Shown here: positions 7,976 through 15,801 of the stretch, one piece after another
Layout: every line of letters starts with the position of its first letter
Position numbering within the stretch: position 1 is the first letter of the stretch
Assembly: GCA_964519835.1 (NCBI GenBank)
Contig: CAZFLD010000020.1
Coordinates: forward strand, 1-61,534
Direction of reading: 5' to 3'
From: CAZFLD01 sp964519835
GTDB lineage: Bacteria; Spirochaetota; Spirochaetia; DSM-27196; CAZFLD01
Length of the DNA: 61,534 nt
Notes under the pieces: model-generated
The model's input: the letters and a program-made list of their open reading frames with translations, nothing else
Databases searched by the model: none
Told to the model about the DNA's origin: nothing
Translations under genes and position numbers: made by a program

Positions 7976-8950
7976 ATGACGGCTCTTCTTTTGGCGGTTG
8001 CTTCCAGTGCCTCTCTTGGCATCATCTTTCGTCACACCGGCGCCCGGGGCTACCGGCGTCTTGTGGTAACCGCGGCCAATTACGCCACCGCCACTATTGT
8101 GGCGCTGGTGCTGTGGATAACTGATCTCAGTCGTATACAGGCGGCGGCACCGCCGACTGAGAACACCGGCGCCTCACTCGCCGGCGCCTCACTCGCCGGC
8201 GCCTCACTCGCCGACGCCTCGACCGCGGACCTCGCGGCCGGTGTAGGCGCCTCGACCGCGGACGTCGTGGCCGGTGTAGGCGCCGCGGGCTTGGGTTTCC
8301 CCGCGATACTCCTCGGCGGCGCCGCAGGTGTGATGTTTTTTCTCGCCCTTATCCTGTATCAGCGAGCCGTAACGGACCACGGCGCGGGCACCGCCGGCAT
8401 GTACGGCAAGCTCGGCGTGCTCGTCCCCATGTTGCTCTCGATCTTCCTGTGGAAAGAACTGCCCAGCAACCTCCAGTGGGTTGGTCTCGCCGTGGCCCTC
8501 GCCGCAATTGTGGTCTCACAGGCCGAACGCAGGATCGGCCCGGCTCGGCCTGCACTTCTCTTGTTGCTCTTGGCGATGGGTCTTTCCGAGTTCTCCAATA
8601 AGATCTTTGAGTACTACTTCGCGGACCAGATTCGGGCAATCTACCTGGCGTTGCTTTTTGGCACGGCGTTTGTGGTTAGCGTTGCATTTTTGATCGCACG
8701 CCGCATCAAACCGAGACGGACCGAGGTCCTGTGGGGCGTTGCCGTAGGCGTGCCCAACCTGTTCTCCTCGTTTTTCTTAATCGCGGCCCTTCAGACGATT
8801 CCGGCGGCGGTTGCCTTTCCCGTATTCAGCGCCGGCAGCATCGCTCTGATCGTCCTCGGGGCGTGGATAGTCTTTCGCGATAAGCCACGGCCCCTCGAGT
8901 GGATCTCTCTGGCGCTCACCGCAGTCGCGCTGGTGCTTGTTAACCTGTAA
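7976..8950 (+). CDS. DMT-superfamily (EamA-like) permease with a repeat-built loop
   Basis: The predicted protein has 324 residues and about ten hydrophobic helices, with the duplicated DMT layout (first half to about residue 190, second half SEFSNKIFEYYF onward). I take the ATG at 7976, which follows GAAAGGCAGGT. Between helices 2 and 3 lies an unusual Ala/Gly-rich stretch encoded by short tandem repeats (8171-8281). Such a loop is not part of the normal DMT core. The substrate is unknown; relatives export amino acids, sugars or metabolites. It is divergent from fetAB. Confidence 0.8.
   Translation: MTALLLAVASSASLGIIFRHTGARGYRRLVVTAANYATATIVALVLWITDLSRIQAAAPPTENTGASLAGASLAGASLADASTADLAAGVGASTADVVAGVGAAGLGFPAILLGGAAGVMFFLALILYQRAVTDHGAGTAGMYGKLGVLVPMLLSIFLWKELPSNLQWVGLAVALAAIVVSQAERRIGPARPALLLLLLAMGLSEFSNKIFEYYFADQIRAIYLALLFGTAFVVSVAFLIARRIKPRRTEVLWGVAVGVPNLFSSFFLIAALQTIPAAVAFPVFSAGSIALIVLGAWIVFRDKPRPLEWISLALTAVALVLVNL
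8171..8281 (+). repeat. In-frame minisatellite inside the DMT permease gene
   Basis: Three copies of a 15-bp unit (GCCTCACTCGCCGGC at 8171, 8186 and 8201, the last with one change) are followed by two 33-bp copies (8216-8248 and 8249-8281) that share the GCCTC start and differ at a few bases. Both unit sizes are multiples of three, so copy-number change would keep the frame. The product is GASLA/ASTAD-type repeats. Confidence 0.9.
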
Positions 8951-9074
8951 TCCGGTCCTAATGCCTCAGCCGCCGGCGGTTGTTGGCCGGGGCACGCATC
9001 TCCGTAGCCTTCCCGAGCGGGACCCCGAGCCGCTTCGCCGAGTGGTACGTCGATCTCAGCCAGTCCGAGAACAC

Positions 9075-9953
9075 TTAGCTAGGGCGTTCCCGCCCTCTCA
9101 GATGTTCTAGGAACAAATCGGCCTCGGGGCTCAACACGCCGTTGCTTGGATAGGCAACCGCGAACTCGGTTTGGTGGGCTCCGTCCACCCCGACCACGCG
9201 CAAGCCGTGTTTATCAGCATACTCGAGCATTTCCGAGCTAATCGTCGTGTAGCAATTGCAACTCTTTACGTAGCGCAGGAGCATCAGGTGGTCGTTCGCG
9301 CGCAGCGCAGGAGACCCGGACATCGACGTGCCGTGGGCGTTCTCCAGCAGATGGTAGGTGGCAAAGGGATACTCGATAATTGTCGACCCCTGGTCGGCCT
9401 CGGGCAGCAAAAACACCGGATGCCCCGCCCGGGCCACGTAGTGCCACGTGCTGGTTTTCCACGATTCGACGGTCACGCCGGCGGCGGACTCGAGGATAGT
9501 TCGATTTGCCACAATAACATCGGCACCACCCGCCTCCGCCTGGGCGACAAGTCCGCGAGCGCTCGCAACCGTTATGTTAAAGGCCGTATTAGGATGCTCC
9601 GCCTGGAAAGACACGGTGGCGTCACACAAGCTCGCCCAACAACCGATACCACAACCCACCTTCACCAGCACCCGGGTCGACGTGCCGAGATGTCGGGCAT
9701 CTGCGTGAATGCTGTCCACCTCGTCGATAACCGAAAGCGCACGACCGTACAATCGCGCCCCGAACTCCGTGGGATAAATGCCGGTAGTCGAGCGGTGAAA
9801 GAGCGGCGCGCCAAGCTCGTGCTCGAGCCGCTGAATGCTCCGAGTAACAGAGGGTTGCGAGACGTTTAAGACACGGGCGGCGGCAGATATTCCCTTCTGC
9901 CGATAGACCGCTACAAAAACCGTAAGAAGTCGAAGATCGTTGAACTCAGCCAT
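9075..9953 (-). CDS. LysR-family transcriptional regulator
   Basis: This is a 292-residue protein. The N-terminal winged HTH (residues about 5-65) reads LLTVFVAVYRQKGISAAARV, then LNVSQPSVTRSIQRLEHELG and LFHRS, a clear LysR pattern. The rest is the two-lobed effector-binding fold. It lies 30 bp downstream of the sulfatase at 9984 on the same strand, so it is probably part of that transcript and regulates the sulfatase/transporter unit. The effector is unknown and may be the desulfated substrate. Confidence 0.92.
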   Translation of the reverse strand: MAEFNDLRLLTVFVAVYRQKGISAAARVLNVSQPSVTRSIQRLEHELGAPLFHRSTTGIYPTEFGARLYGRALSVIDEVDSIHADARHLGTSTRVLVKVGCGIGCWASLCDATVSFQAEHPNTAFNITVASARGLVAQAEAGGADVIVANRTILESAAGVTVESWKTSTWHYVARAGHPVFLLPEADQGSTIIEYPFATYHLLENAHGTSMSGSPALRANDHLMLLRYVKSCNCYTTISSEMLEYADKHGLRVVGVDGAHQTEFAVAYPSNGVLSPEADLFLEHLRGRERPS

Positions 9954-9983
9954 ACCGCGAAGCGCCTCGCGGCGATTATAGCA

Positions 9984-11279
9984 TTAAGCCTCGCGGGCGG
10001 CTTCGCGCAATCGGGCAGTTTCCTCCGGGTAGGCGGCCGACACGTCGTCTACTTCTCGGTAGTCGCTACGGTCGAATAGTTCTTCGCTCCCTCCGCTCCA
10101 GGCAACGTACTTGAACCGAGAATCGAGGGCGAGGCGCCAGCAGAGCTCCGGCTTGCCGGTAACACACAACGCGCTTGTTACAAGCTCGCGCGGAGCCTCA
10201 CCACCTGACAGGCAGGGCAGGAGCGACACCGAGTCCGTGCCCCTTATCTCCGCGCCGCCGGCGTCCAGAAAGGTTGCCGGCAGGTCGAGGATGGCAACCG
10301 GATCTTCAACCACGCGGTTCTCCGCCACGCCGGGACCCTGGACGATAAACGGCACGTGGACGGATCCATTTTGTGGCACCGACTTTCCAAAAAAACCGTG
10401 GTCGCCAAGCATTTCGCCGTGGTCTGAGGCAAAGATGACAAGCGTCTCCTGCCGGTGCCCTTTGATCCGCGGATGCTCGAGCAAGCGCGCGATTCCCGCG
10501 TCGATGTTTTGTATCATCGCGGCGTAGTTTTGACGAACCGATAGGTGGTCTACCGGTTCCGGGTCCGGGTTGATAGGCCCTTCAAAATCGGTGTCTTGGT
10601 ACCACTGATGCATTTCCTCGGTTACATCGAAGGGAGAGTGCGGACCGGTGTAATTGACCTGCAGAAACCAGGGTTTATCGTTCGGTGCCGCCGACAGCAA
10701 GTCTAAGGCTGTCTGTGTAATCCAGTTGTCACAATACTCTTCGGCGGCAAGAGCCGTGGGGAAGGTGCCGTGAGGCATTCGCTTTGCAAAATCGTCCACA
10801 TGGACCCGGGCCTTACCCCGCTCCTCGAGAAAGCGCAAATAGGGACCCGGCGTTCCCTCTTTGTAAGCTTCAACGCCGTCGATTTTCCCTTCGTTGTCGA
10901 TACCCTCAGAAAAACCCCATTCGTCCAAACGATGGGCTCCGTCGGGTCCCCAACTGTAATGGGCCTTGTGGAGGTCAAACTTCCCACAGCCTGCAACGTG
11001 GTAGCCCGAGTCCCTCAGGGATTGATACACCGTCGGTGCGCCGACGGGATAGTCGACACCGTTGTCTACAACGCCCTCGGCGCTGTACGCGGCTCCGCGA
11101 GCGATGCATGCCCTCGCGGGCGCACAGAGCGGGGACGGCGTAAACGCGCTTGTGAACGTGGTCCCGGTCTGGGCCAATCGGGCAAGCGTAGGGGTCCTGA
11201 CCGGAACACCACGTCCGCCACCGGACCACCAATCGCCGCGCCACTGGTCAGGAAACAAAAAGAGTATGTTTGGTTTCAT
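9984..11279 (-). CDS. Sulfatase, Cys-type (second)
   Basis: This is a 431-residue sulfatase-family protein. The N-terminal metal-binding FPDQWR motif (D11) is followed by the formylglycine site C52-A-P-A-R56 in PLCAPARACIARG, and by FASDHGEMLGDHG as the second metal site. There is no signal peptide, so a cytoplasmic enzyme is predicted. It resembles choline-sulfatase/arylsulfatase-like members, but the substrate cannot be told. Its ATG overlaps the TctA-remnant stop by 4 bp, showing it once sat in a transporter-sulfatase operon with the LysR gene downstream. Confidence 0.92.
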   Translation of the reverse strand: MKPNILFLFPDQWRGDWWSGGGRGVPVRTPTLARLAQTGTTFTSAFTPSPLCAPARACIARGAAYSAEGVVDNGVDYPVGAPTVYQSLRDSGYHVAGCGKFDLHKAHYSWGPDGAHRLDEWGFSEGIDNEGKIDGVEAYKEGTPGPYLRFLEERGKARVHVDDFAKRMPHGTFPTALAAEEYCDNWITQTALDLLSAAPNDKPWFLQVNYTGPHSPFDVTEEMHQWYQDTDFEGPINPDPEPVDHLSVRQNYAAMIQNIDAGIARLLEHPRIKGHRQETLVIFASDHGEMLGDHGFFGKSVPQNGSVHVPFIVQGPGVAENRVVEDPVAILDLPATFLDAGGAEIRGTDSVSLLPCLSGGEAPRELVTSALCVTGKPELCWRLALDSRFKYVAWSGGSEELFDRSDYREVDDVSAAYPEETARLREAAREA

Positions 11280-11798
11280 TTTAAAGTCTCCGATTCATTG
11301 TCGATTTTTTCCCGTGCCTCTTTTTTGTTCTTATTTGCGCGGCGTTGTTTCTGAACGTATGTAAAGACCACGGACAGTAGGGCCAGAGCCAAGAACACCG
11401 CGGAAATCGGCCGCGTTACGAAAATTGCAAAGGTGCCACCTGAGATAAGCAAGGACCGCCGCAACGCGGTTTCAGCCAAGGGACCCAGGACCATGCCCAG
11501 TACCAGGGGTGGAAGGGAGAACTCAAGGCGTACGAGGACGTATCCCACCACGGCCGCAACAACACTGCCGGGGACGCCGAGGGTCAACATTGGGATAAGC
11601 GACGAGCTTGTAACGGCGTTGTTGGCGGCCTCTGCGGCCGCCACACCCTCGAGGCTGCCCGCGCCGAACTCATCGGGCTTCTTCGACCGCCGTTTTGCCT
11701 CGGCGTAACCCACAAAGGCGGCAATGACCGCGCCGGCACCGGGAATCGCACCGATCACCGTCCCGATGCCCGAAGAGCAAAAAACTAACTCTCTTCAT
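11276..11798 (-). pseudogene. TctA-type tripartite tricarboxylate transporter permease, deletion remnant
   Basis: The visible 160 residues match the C-terminal third of a TctA permease (normally about 500 residues): VIGAIPGAGAVIAAF, AEAKRRSKKPDEFG, EGVAAAEAANNA and LTLGVPGSV, then hydrophobic helices. Upstream at 11798 lies an excellent ribosome site (AAAGGAGGTGCAGACAT) and an ATG reading MKRVSFLLF, which looks like the signal peptide of another secreted protein and is out of frame with TctA. I infer a deletion that joined the first codons of a neighbouring gene, perhaps its binding protein, to the tail of tctA. The transporter cannot be functional. Confidence 0.75.
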
Positions 11799-11975
11799 AT
11801 GTCTGCACCTCCTTTAGGTGATGATTTATCTTAGGCCGGGCTCAAAAGAGCGGTCAAATGCCAAGTTCGTATAAGGACATACGGGCAAGTAATGGTCACC
11901 GGCTTGCGCGGCCCAAAAAAAGCTGTGGCATCTCGTGCCCGCGGGATTTATCATGTGCGTATTGGGAGAAAACAT

Positions 11976-13376
11976 ATGCGAAGGATCTCTTTTTGGACGA
12001 TCGTGGTTGTGTGGTCGGTCGCGTTTGTCGCGGGAGCGGCGGCGCAGTCGGCCGGTCGTTTTGCCCTGGTCATCGGCAACTCCGACTACGAGGGCATTGC
12101 CGATTTGACAAATCCTGTAAACGACGCCGCAGACATGGCGGCGGCACTACGACGAGTCGGCTTTGAGGTGGACACGCTTATAGACGCCGAGCTCCCCGAA
12201 ATGGAGGAGGCGGTGGTGCGCCTCGGACGTCGTATGGAGGCAATGCCGTCGAGTCTTGCCCTCTTTTATTATGCAGGCCATGGGGTACAGTCCAGCGGCG
12301 AGAACTACCTGATTCCCGCACGCACTAGGATTCCAAGCGAAGCGTTTCTACGGTCCAAGGCACTGTCGTCCCAGGCGGTCCTTGACACCTTGAGTCGCTC
12401 CGAAGACGGCTTGACCCTTGTCTTTTTGGACGCCTGCCGCGACAACCCCTTCGGCTGGTCGCGGGGCGGCAGCCGCGGGCTTTCGGTCGTCGGCGTGCAG
12501 CCGGCAGGAAGTATCGTGATGTACGCCACAAGCGCAGGATCGGTGGCGTTGGACGGCGACGGCAGAAACGGCATCTTCACCGGCGAGCTGCTCAAACACA
12601 TCGAAACACCCGGTCTCGAGATTCGGGATGTTCTGAACAGAACCGGCGACGCTGTCAGGCGGGCCACAAACGGCGCACAGATTCCGGCGATCTACAGCCA
12701 GTTCTTCGGCGCCGCGCACTTGACCGAGCCGACCAACGACCGCGTCGCTGCAACTGATCCCGTCGCCACGGCACCGTCCCGGACGGCAACCGGTCCACCG
12801 GAAACCGAGGAAGAGCAGCCGGAGCCGGGCATCGTCACGCTACCGTACCATGAAGGCTTCGAAGATCACGCGGCAATCCTGTCCCTGTGGAGCGAGGAAG
12901 CCAACGGTTCGGACGGAGAGTTTGGCCGGAGCTCGCGCACACGATTAACCGGCCGCCGGAGCTACACCATTTCCGCGACCAACACCAACGCTACGGGCTA
13001 CCTCAGCAGCTTCCCGACAATCAAGACCCGCGAGCTTATCGAAGTCGACGCCGACAGGAAGTATCGCTTCTCCGTGAACGTATATACCGACGAGATCGCC
13101 GTGGCCGATTGCGGTGTTCGGTTCTACAACAGCCGACGCGCGACCATTGGAGGCTATAGCAACGGCGTCGAACCGCTGCGACAAAGCGATGGATGGGTGG
13201 AGATGGACATCACCCTCGATCCTCAATACTACTCCGACGGCTACCGGGACCTCAGCTACGTGGAACTCTGGGTGGCCCTATCCCTCAGCTACGATACCAA
13301 TGTGCACCACACCATTCCCAACGGCACACGCACGACGATCTACATCGACGAGGTACGATTCGAGGAGGTGCGGTAG
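11976..13376 (+). CDS. Secreted caspase-fold (C14) peptidase with C-terminal beta-rich domain
   Basis: The protein has 466 residues from the ATG at 11976 (preceded by TTGGGAGAAAAC). A signal peptide spans about 1-23, cleaved after a VAGAAAQ-type site. The p20-like domain (28-250) contains the catalytic dyad: H102 in YYAGHGV and C154 in FLDACRDNP. After a Pro/Thr/Glu linker (about 252-285), residues 290-466 form a beta-rich, jelly-roll-like domain resembling carbohydrate-binding modules. It is likely exported. Bacterial members are often called metacaspase-like or orthocaspases and many cleave after Arg/Lys; the specificity here is unknown. It converges on the serpin gene. Confidence 0.85.
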   Translation: MRRISFWTIVVVWSVAFVAGAAAQSAGRFALVIGNSDYEGIADLTNPVNDAADMAAALRRVGFEVDTLIDAELPEMEEAVVRLGRRMEAMPSSLALFYYAGHGVQSSGENYLIPARTRIPSEAFLRSKALSSQAVLDTLSRSEDGLTLVFLDACRDNPFGWSRGGSRGLSVVGVQPAGSIVMYATSAGSVALDGDGRNGIFTGELLKHIETPGLEIRDVLNRTGDAVRRATNGAQIPAIYSQFFGAAHLTEPTNDRVAATDPVATAPSRTATGPPETEEEQPEPGIVTLPYHEGFEDHAAILSLWSEEANGSDGEFGRSSRTRLTGRRSYTISATNTNATGYLSSFPTIKTRELIEVDADRKYRFSVNVYTDEIAVADCGVRFYNSRRATIGGYSNGVEPLRQSDGWVEMDITLDPQYYSDGYRDLSYVELWVALSLSYDTNVHHTIPNGTRTTIYIDEVRFEEVR

Positions 13377-13378
13377 CG

Positions 13379-13402
13379 GCGGCCGAGCTTTCGCCCGGCC
13401 GC
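13379..13402. terminator. GC-rich hairpin between caspase and serpin genes
   Basis: GCGGCCG and CGGCCGC form a perfect 7-bp stem around a 10-nt loop, directly after the caspase-gene stop and 60 bp from the serpin stop. It is a candidate shared terminator of the convergent genes. There is no T-run. Confidence 0.35.
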
Positions 13403-13461
13403 GAGCGCAAGCGTTTAGATACGACCGCGCTCGCTGCGGATCATGTTTGATCGCAAGCACG

Positions 13462-14820
13462 CTATCCCCGCGGGTCCGCGAGCCTGCCGGTGAACAACAT
13501 CGTTCGGGTCGGCAGGTGCTCGATCGCAAAGAAGAACGGACGGTTGAGAGGTACGTAGGGCACGGCCGACTCCACCGAAGCTACGACGCCCGTCGCGGCG
13601 CTTGCGGTGGTGCCCTCTTCGTCGACGGTGATGTTCGCCTGGTGGAACACGCCGCTCACAAACAGATCCTCCATTCCAACAGCGATCCCGGAGAGGTCCG
13701 CGTCCTGAGATCGAAACACCCGCTCTACGCCCAAATTACGGAGCAGCGGAATAAGGTCCGCCGCCGTTTCGAAGTCAAACTTCGGCAACGCGAGGTCGAT
13801 GCTCGTGGCCTGCCCGCGGTACAGCCGGTCCCGGAGGTCGTGATACTCGGAGGCCGAGATACTCGCCGCCGATTCACCCTCCGCAGGGAGCACAAAGGTC
13901 ATTGCGAACTCTCCACCTGCATACGGCAGCGACACCGCCTGGAGTGTATCCTCCTCCAGGTAGTGCACGCGGAGACGTCGGTTCATCGTCGGTACCGTCA
14001 CCTCGGTGCCGTCGGAGAGGTAGAACGGCGCGTCATAAGTGTCGCCCGCGCGAAATGGGTACGCCCACTTTGCGTTGAAGTAGACCGCATTGGTAAGAAT
14101 CATGCGGGTCAGCCGAGTAACTGAACCTTGCGGCAATAGATTCGAAATCCGATCCGCGGTCGCCTCGGCCACCCAGTCGTTTACAAGTCGCCGCGCCTCC
14201 TCGGCTTGTGAGAAGTCCACCAACTCAGCCTCGGCTCCGTAACTTCGCGCGAGCGTTCGCACAAAAATGTCAACAAACGATACATCGTCTTGCAGCCAAA
14301 GGCCGTTTGCAATCGAAAGCTCGAGACCGAGGCTATCGAGAATGTCGAGGTCAAGGGCATTAAATGCAGGATGTAGCTCCACCTCGGGCAGCTCGAATCG
14401 AAGGGCCGATTCGATCTCCCTCGCTGTCTCACCCTCGGCTCCCGCGTAGAGCATGGCCAATGCCACGCGAATGCTATAGGGCGAGAAAACGAGGTTGCCG
14501 CCTTGTCCATCGCCGGCGCCTTCTTCCGCAGCCAAGAGGCCGAGTACATCAAAGGCAAATGCATTGTTACCTTCAACAATGCGGTCAACGGCCTGCTCGC
14601 CGACCACCGGATCCAAGTTGCGGGACATGCCGCCGGGACCTGAAGCCCCTGCCGGCCCCCTCGGCTGTTCAGTCTCGGAACCTGAGGCCTGACCGGCGTC
14701 CGATCCGGACGGACCATCCTCCGCGCCGCCGGTCGCAAACGCGGCGGCTCCAACGCCCAGTGCCAGCATCATGGTCACAATGACAGAAATTGGTGCCTTG
14801 AGACAGCTTATAGAGTTCAT
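13462..14820 (-). CDS. Secreted serpin (serine protease inhibitor family)
   Basis: The protein has 452 residues from the ATG at 14820 behind AAGGGAGGCGTCT. A signal peptide (about 1-29, ending AAAFATGGAE) is followed by a low-complexity Gly/Ser/Glu/Pro linker to about residue 70. The serpin fold then shows NLVFSPYSI, TNAVYFNAKW and LPKFDFE. The hinge of the reactive loop, EEGTTASAAT (401-410), has the small residues needed for loop insertion, so an inhibitory serpin is likely. Counting from the hinge, P1-P1' is E417-S418, and the loop-to-NRPF spacing fits this exactly. It acts outside the cytoplasmic membrane. It is divergent from the SagB-like gene. Confidence 0.9.
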   Translation of the reverse strand: MNSISCLKAPISVIVTMMLALGVGAAAFATGGAEDGPSGSDAGQASGSETEQPRGPAGASGPGGMSRNLDPVVGEQAVDRIVEGNNAFAFDVLGLLAAEEGAGDGQGGNLVFSPYSIRVALAMLYAGAEGETAREIESALRFELPEVELHPAFNALDLDILDSLGLELSIANGLWLQDDVSFVDIFVRTLARSYGAEAELVDFSQAEEARRLVNDWVAEATADRISNLLPQGSVTRLTRMILTNAVYFNAKWAYPFRAGDTYDAPFYLSDGTEVTVPTMNRRLRVHYLEEDTLQAVSLPYAGGEFAMTFVLPAEGESAASISASEYHDLRDRLYRGQATSIDLALPKFDFETAADLIPLLRNLGVERVFRSQDADLSGIAVGMEDLFVSGVFHQANITVDEEGTTASAATGVVASVESAVPYVPLNRPFFFAIEHLPTRTMLFTGRLADPRG

Positions 14821-14964
14821 AGACGCCTCCCTTTTGTTTATACCTGTAGTGTACACCCCGACCTGGCAAGGGGTGTGCCGAATTAAGGAAGGTGAACAAA
14901 GCCCGTCCAAAAAAATGCGTAGAACGGCGTTCCGCTCTGCGGCCTGACGGCATACAATAAACAC

Positions 14965-15768
14965 ATGGACATATCAGAACTCAAATCAAAATGGCATGTG
15001 GAAGTGGAATCGGACCAGCAGAAGGGCGCGGAGATCCCTCCGTTCGCAAAAGGGCCGGCAGACGGCGCGACGTTGATCGACCTCCCCGCGGCAGACTTCT
15101 TGGCCTTTCGCGGCACAGATCTCGTAGACGCGATTGTTCAACGCCGGAGCGTGCGAAAGTTCGCCGCCGGCGACCTGACCATAGCGGAGCTCGGGTGGCT
15201 CTTGTTCGCAACCCAGGGCGTGCAAAAAGCAACGCCCCGCGGGGCCCTCCGCACCTCGCCTTCTGCCGGGGCTCGTCATCCATTCGAGACGTACGTCGTC
15301 GCTCTCGAGGTCGAGGGTCTGGCTGCCGGGATCTATCGTTACCTGGCCTATGATCACAAGCTCGAGTCGGTACGGCAACCCGATTCCGCAGCAGGCGCCG
15401 GCATTGGGACCGCATTGCCGCAGACCCCGGGAACGCCCGACGGGGTCAGCCCGTATGCCGTCACCGCCGTGGAAGCGCTGCGGGACAGAGCCCAGACCGC
15501 AATCAACGGACAAGGCTGGGGCGCTCCCGCGATGTTCTTCTGGACCGCGGTTCCCTACCGAACACATTGGCGCTACCCGCTTCGCATGCCCAAGCTGGTT
15601 CTGTTGGACGCCGGCCACTTGTGCCAAAACCTCTACCTGGCCTGCGCGGCCGTCGGCTGCGGCACTTGCGCCGTCGGCGCCTACGATCAGGAGTTGTGTG
15701 ACACGCTTCTTGGTGTGGACGGACAAAACGAACTCACCGTCTACGTAGCACCGGTAGGAAGGGTGTAG
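14965..15768 (+). CDS. SagB/ThcOx-type nitroreductase-fold oxidoreductase
   Basis: This 267-residue FMN-dependent enzyme of the nitroreductase superfamily has the motif IVQRRSVRKF near residue 60, TSPSAGARHPFETYV for flavin binding, and a C-terminal ACAAVGCGTCAVGAYD segment. This form matches SagB/ThcOx dehydrogenases, which oxidise thiazolines or oxazolines in peptide natural products. No cyclodehydratase or precursor peptide is nearby, so a stand-alone redox role is more likely. The downstream TIM-barrel gene follows after 33 bp and may be co-transcribed. Confidence 0.85.
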   Translation: MDISELKSKWHVEVESDQQKGAEIPPFAKGPADGATLIDLPAADFLAFRGTDLVDAIVQRRSVRKFAAGDLTIAELGWLLFATQGVQKATPRGALRTSPSAGARHPFETYVVALEVEGLAAGIYRYLAYDHKLESVRQPDSAAGAGIGTALPQTPGTPDGVSPYAVTAVEALRDRAQTAINGQGWGAPAMFFWTAVPYRTHWRYPLRMPKLVLLDAGHLCQNLYLACAAVGCGTCAVGAYDQELCDTLLGVDGQNELTVYVAPVGRV

Positions 15769-15801
15769 ATCGGCATCGGTGTATAGAGGAGGACATACAG
15801 C

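Noticed and set aside
8973..9078. Short protein-like rightward tail (SVAFPSGTPSRFAEWYVDLS) ending at the LysR gene
   Set aside because: It may be the last scrap of a lost gene, but it is too short to assign and has no homologous context.
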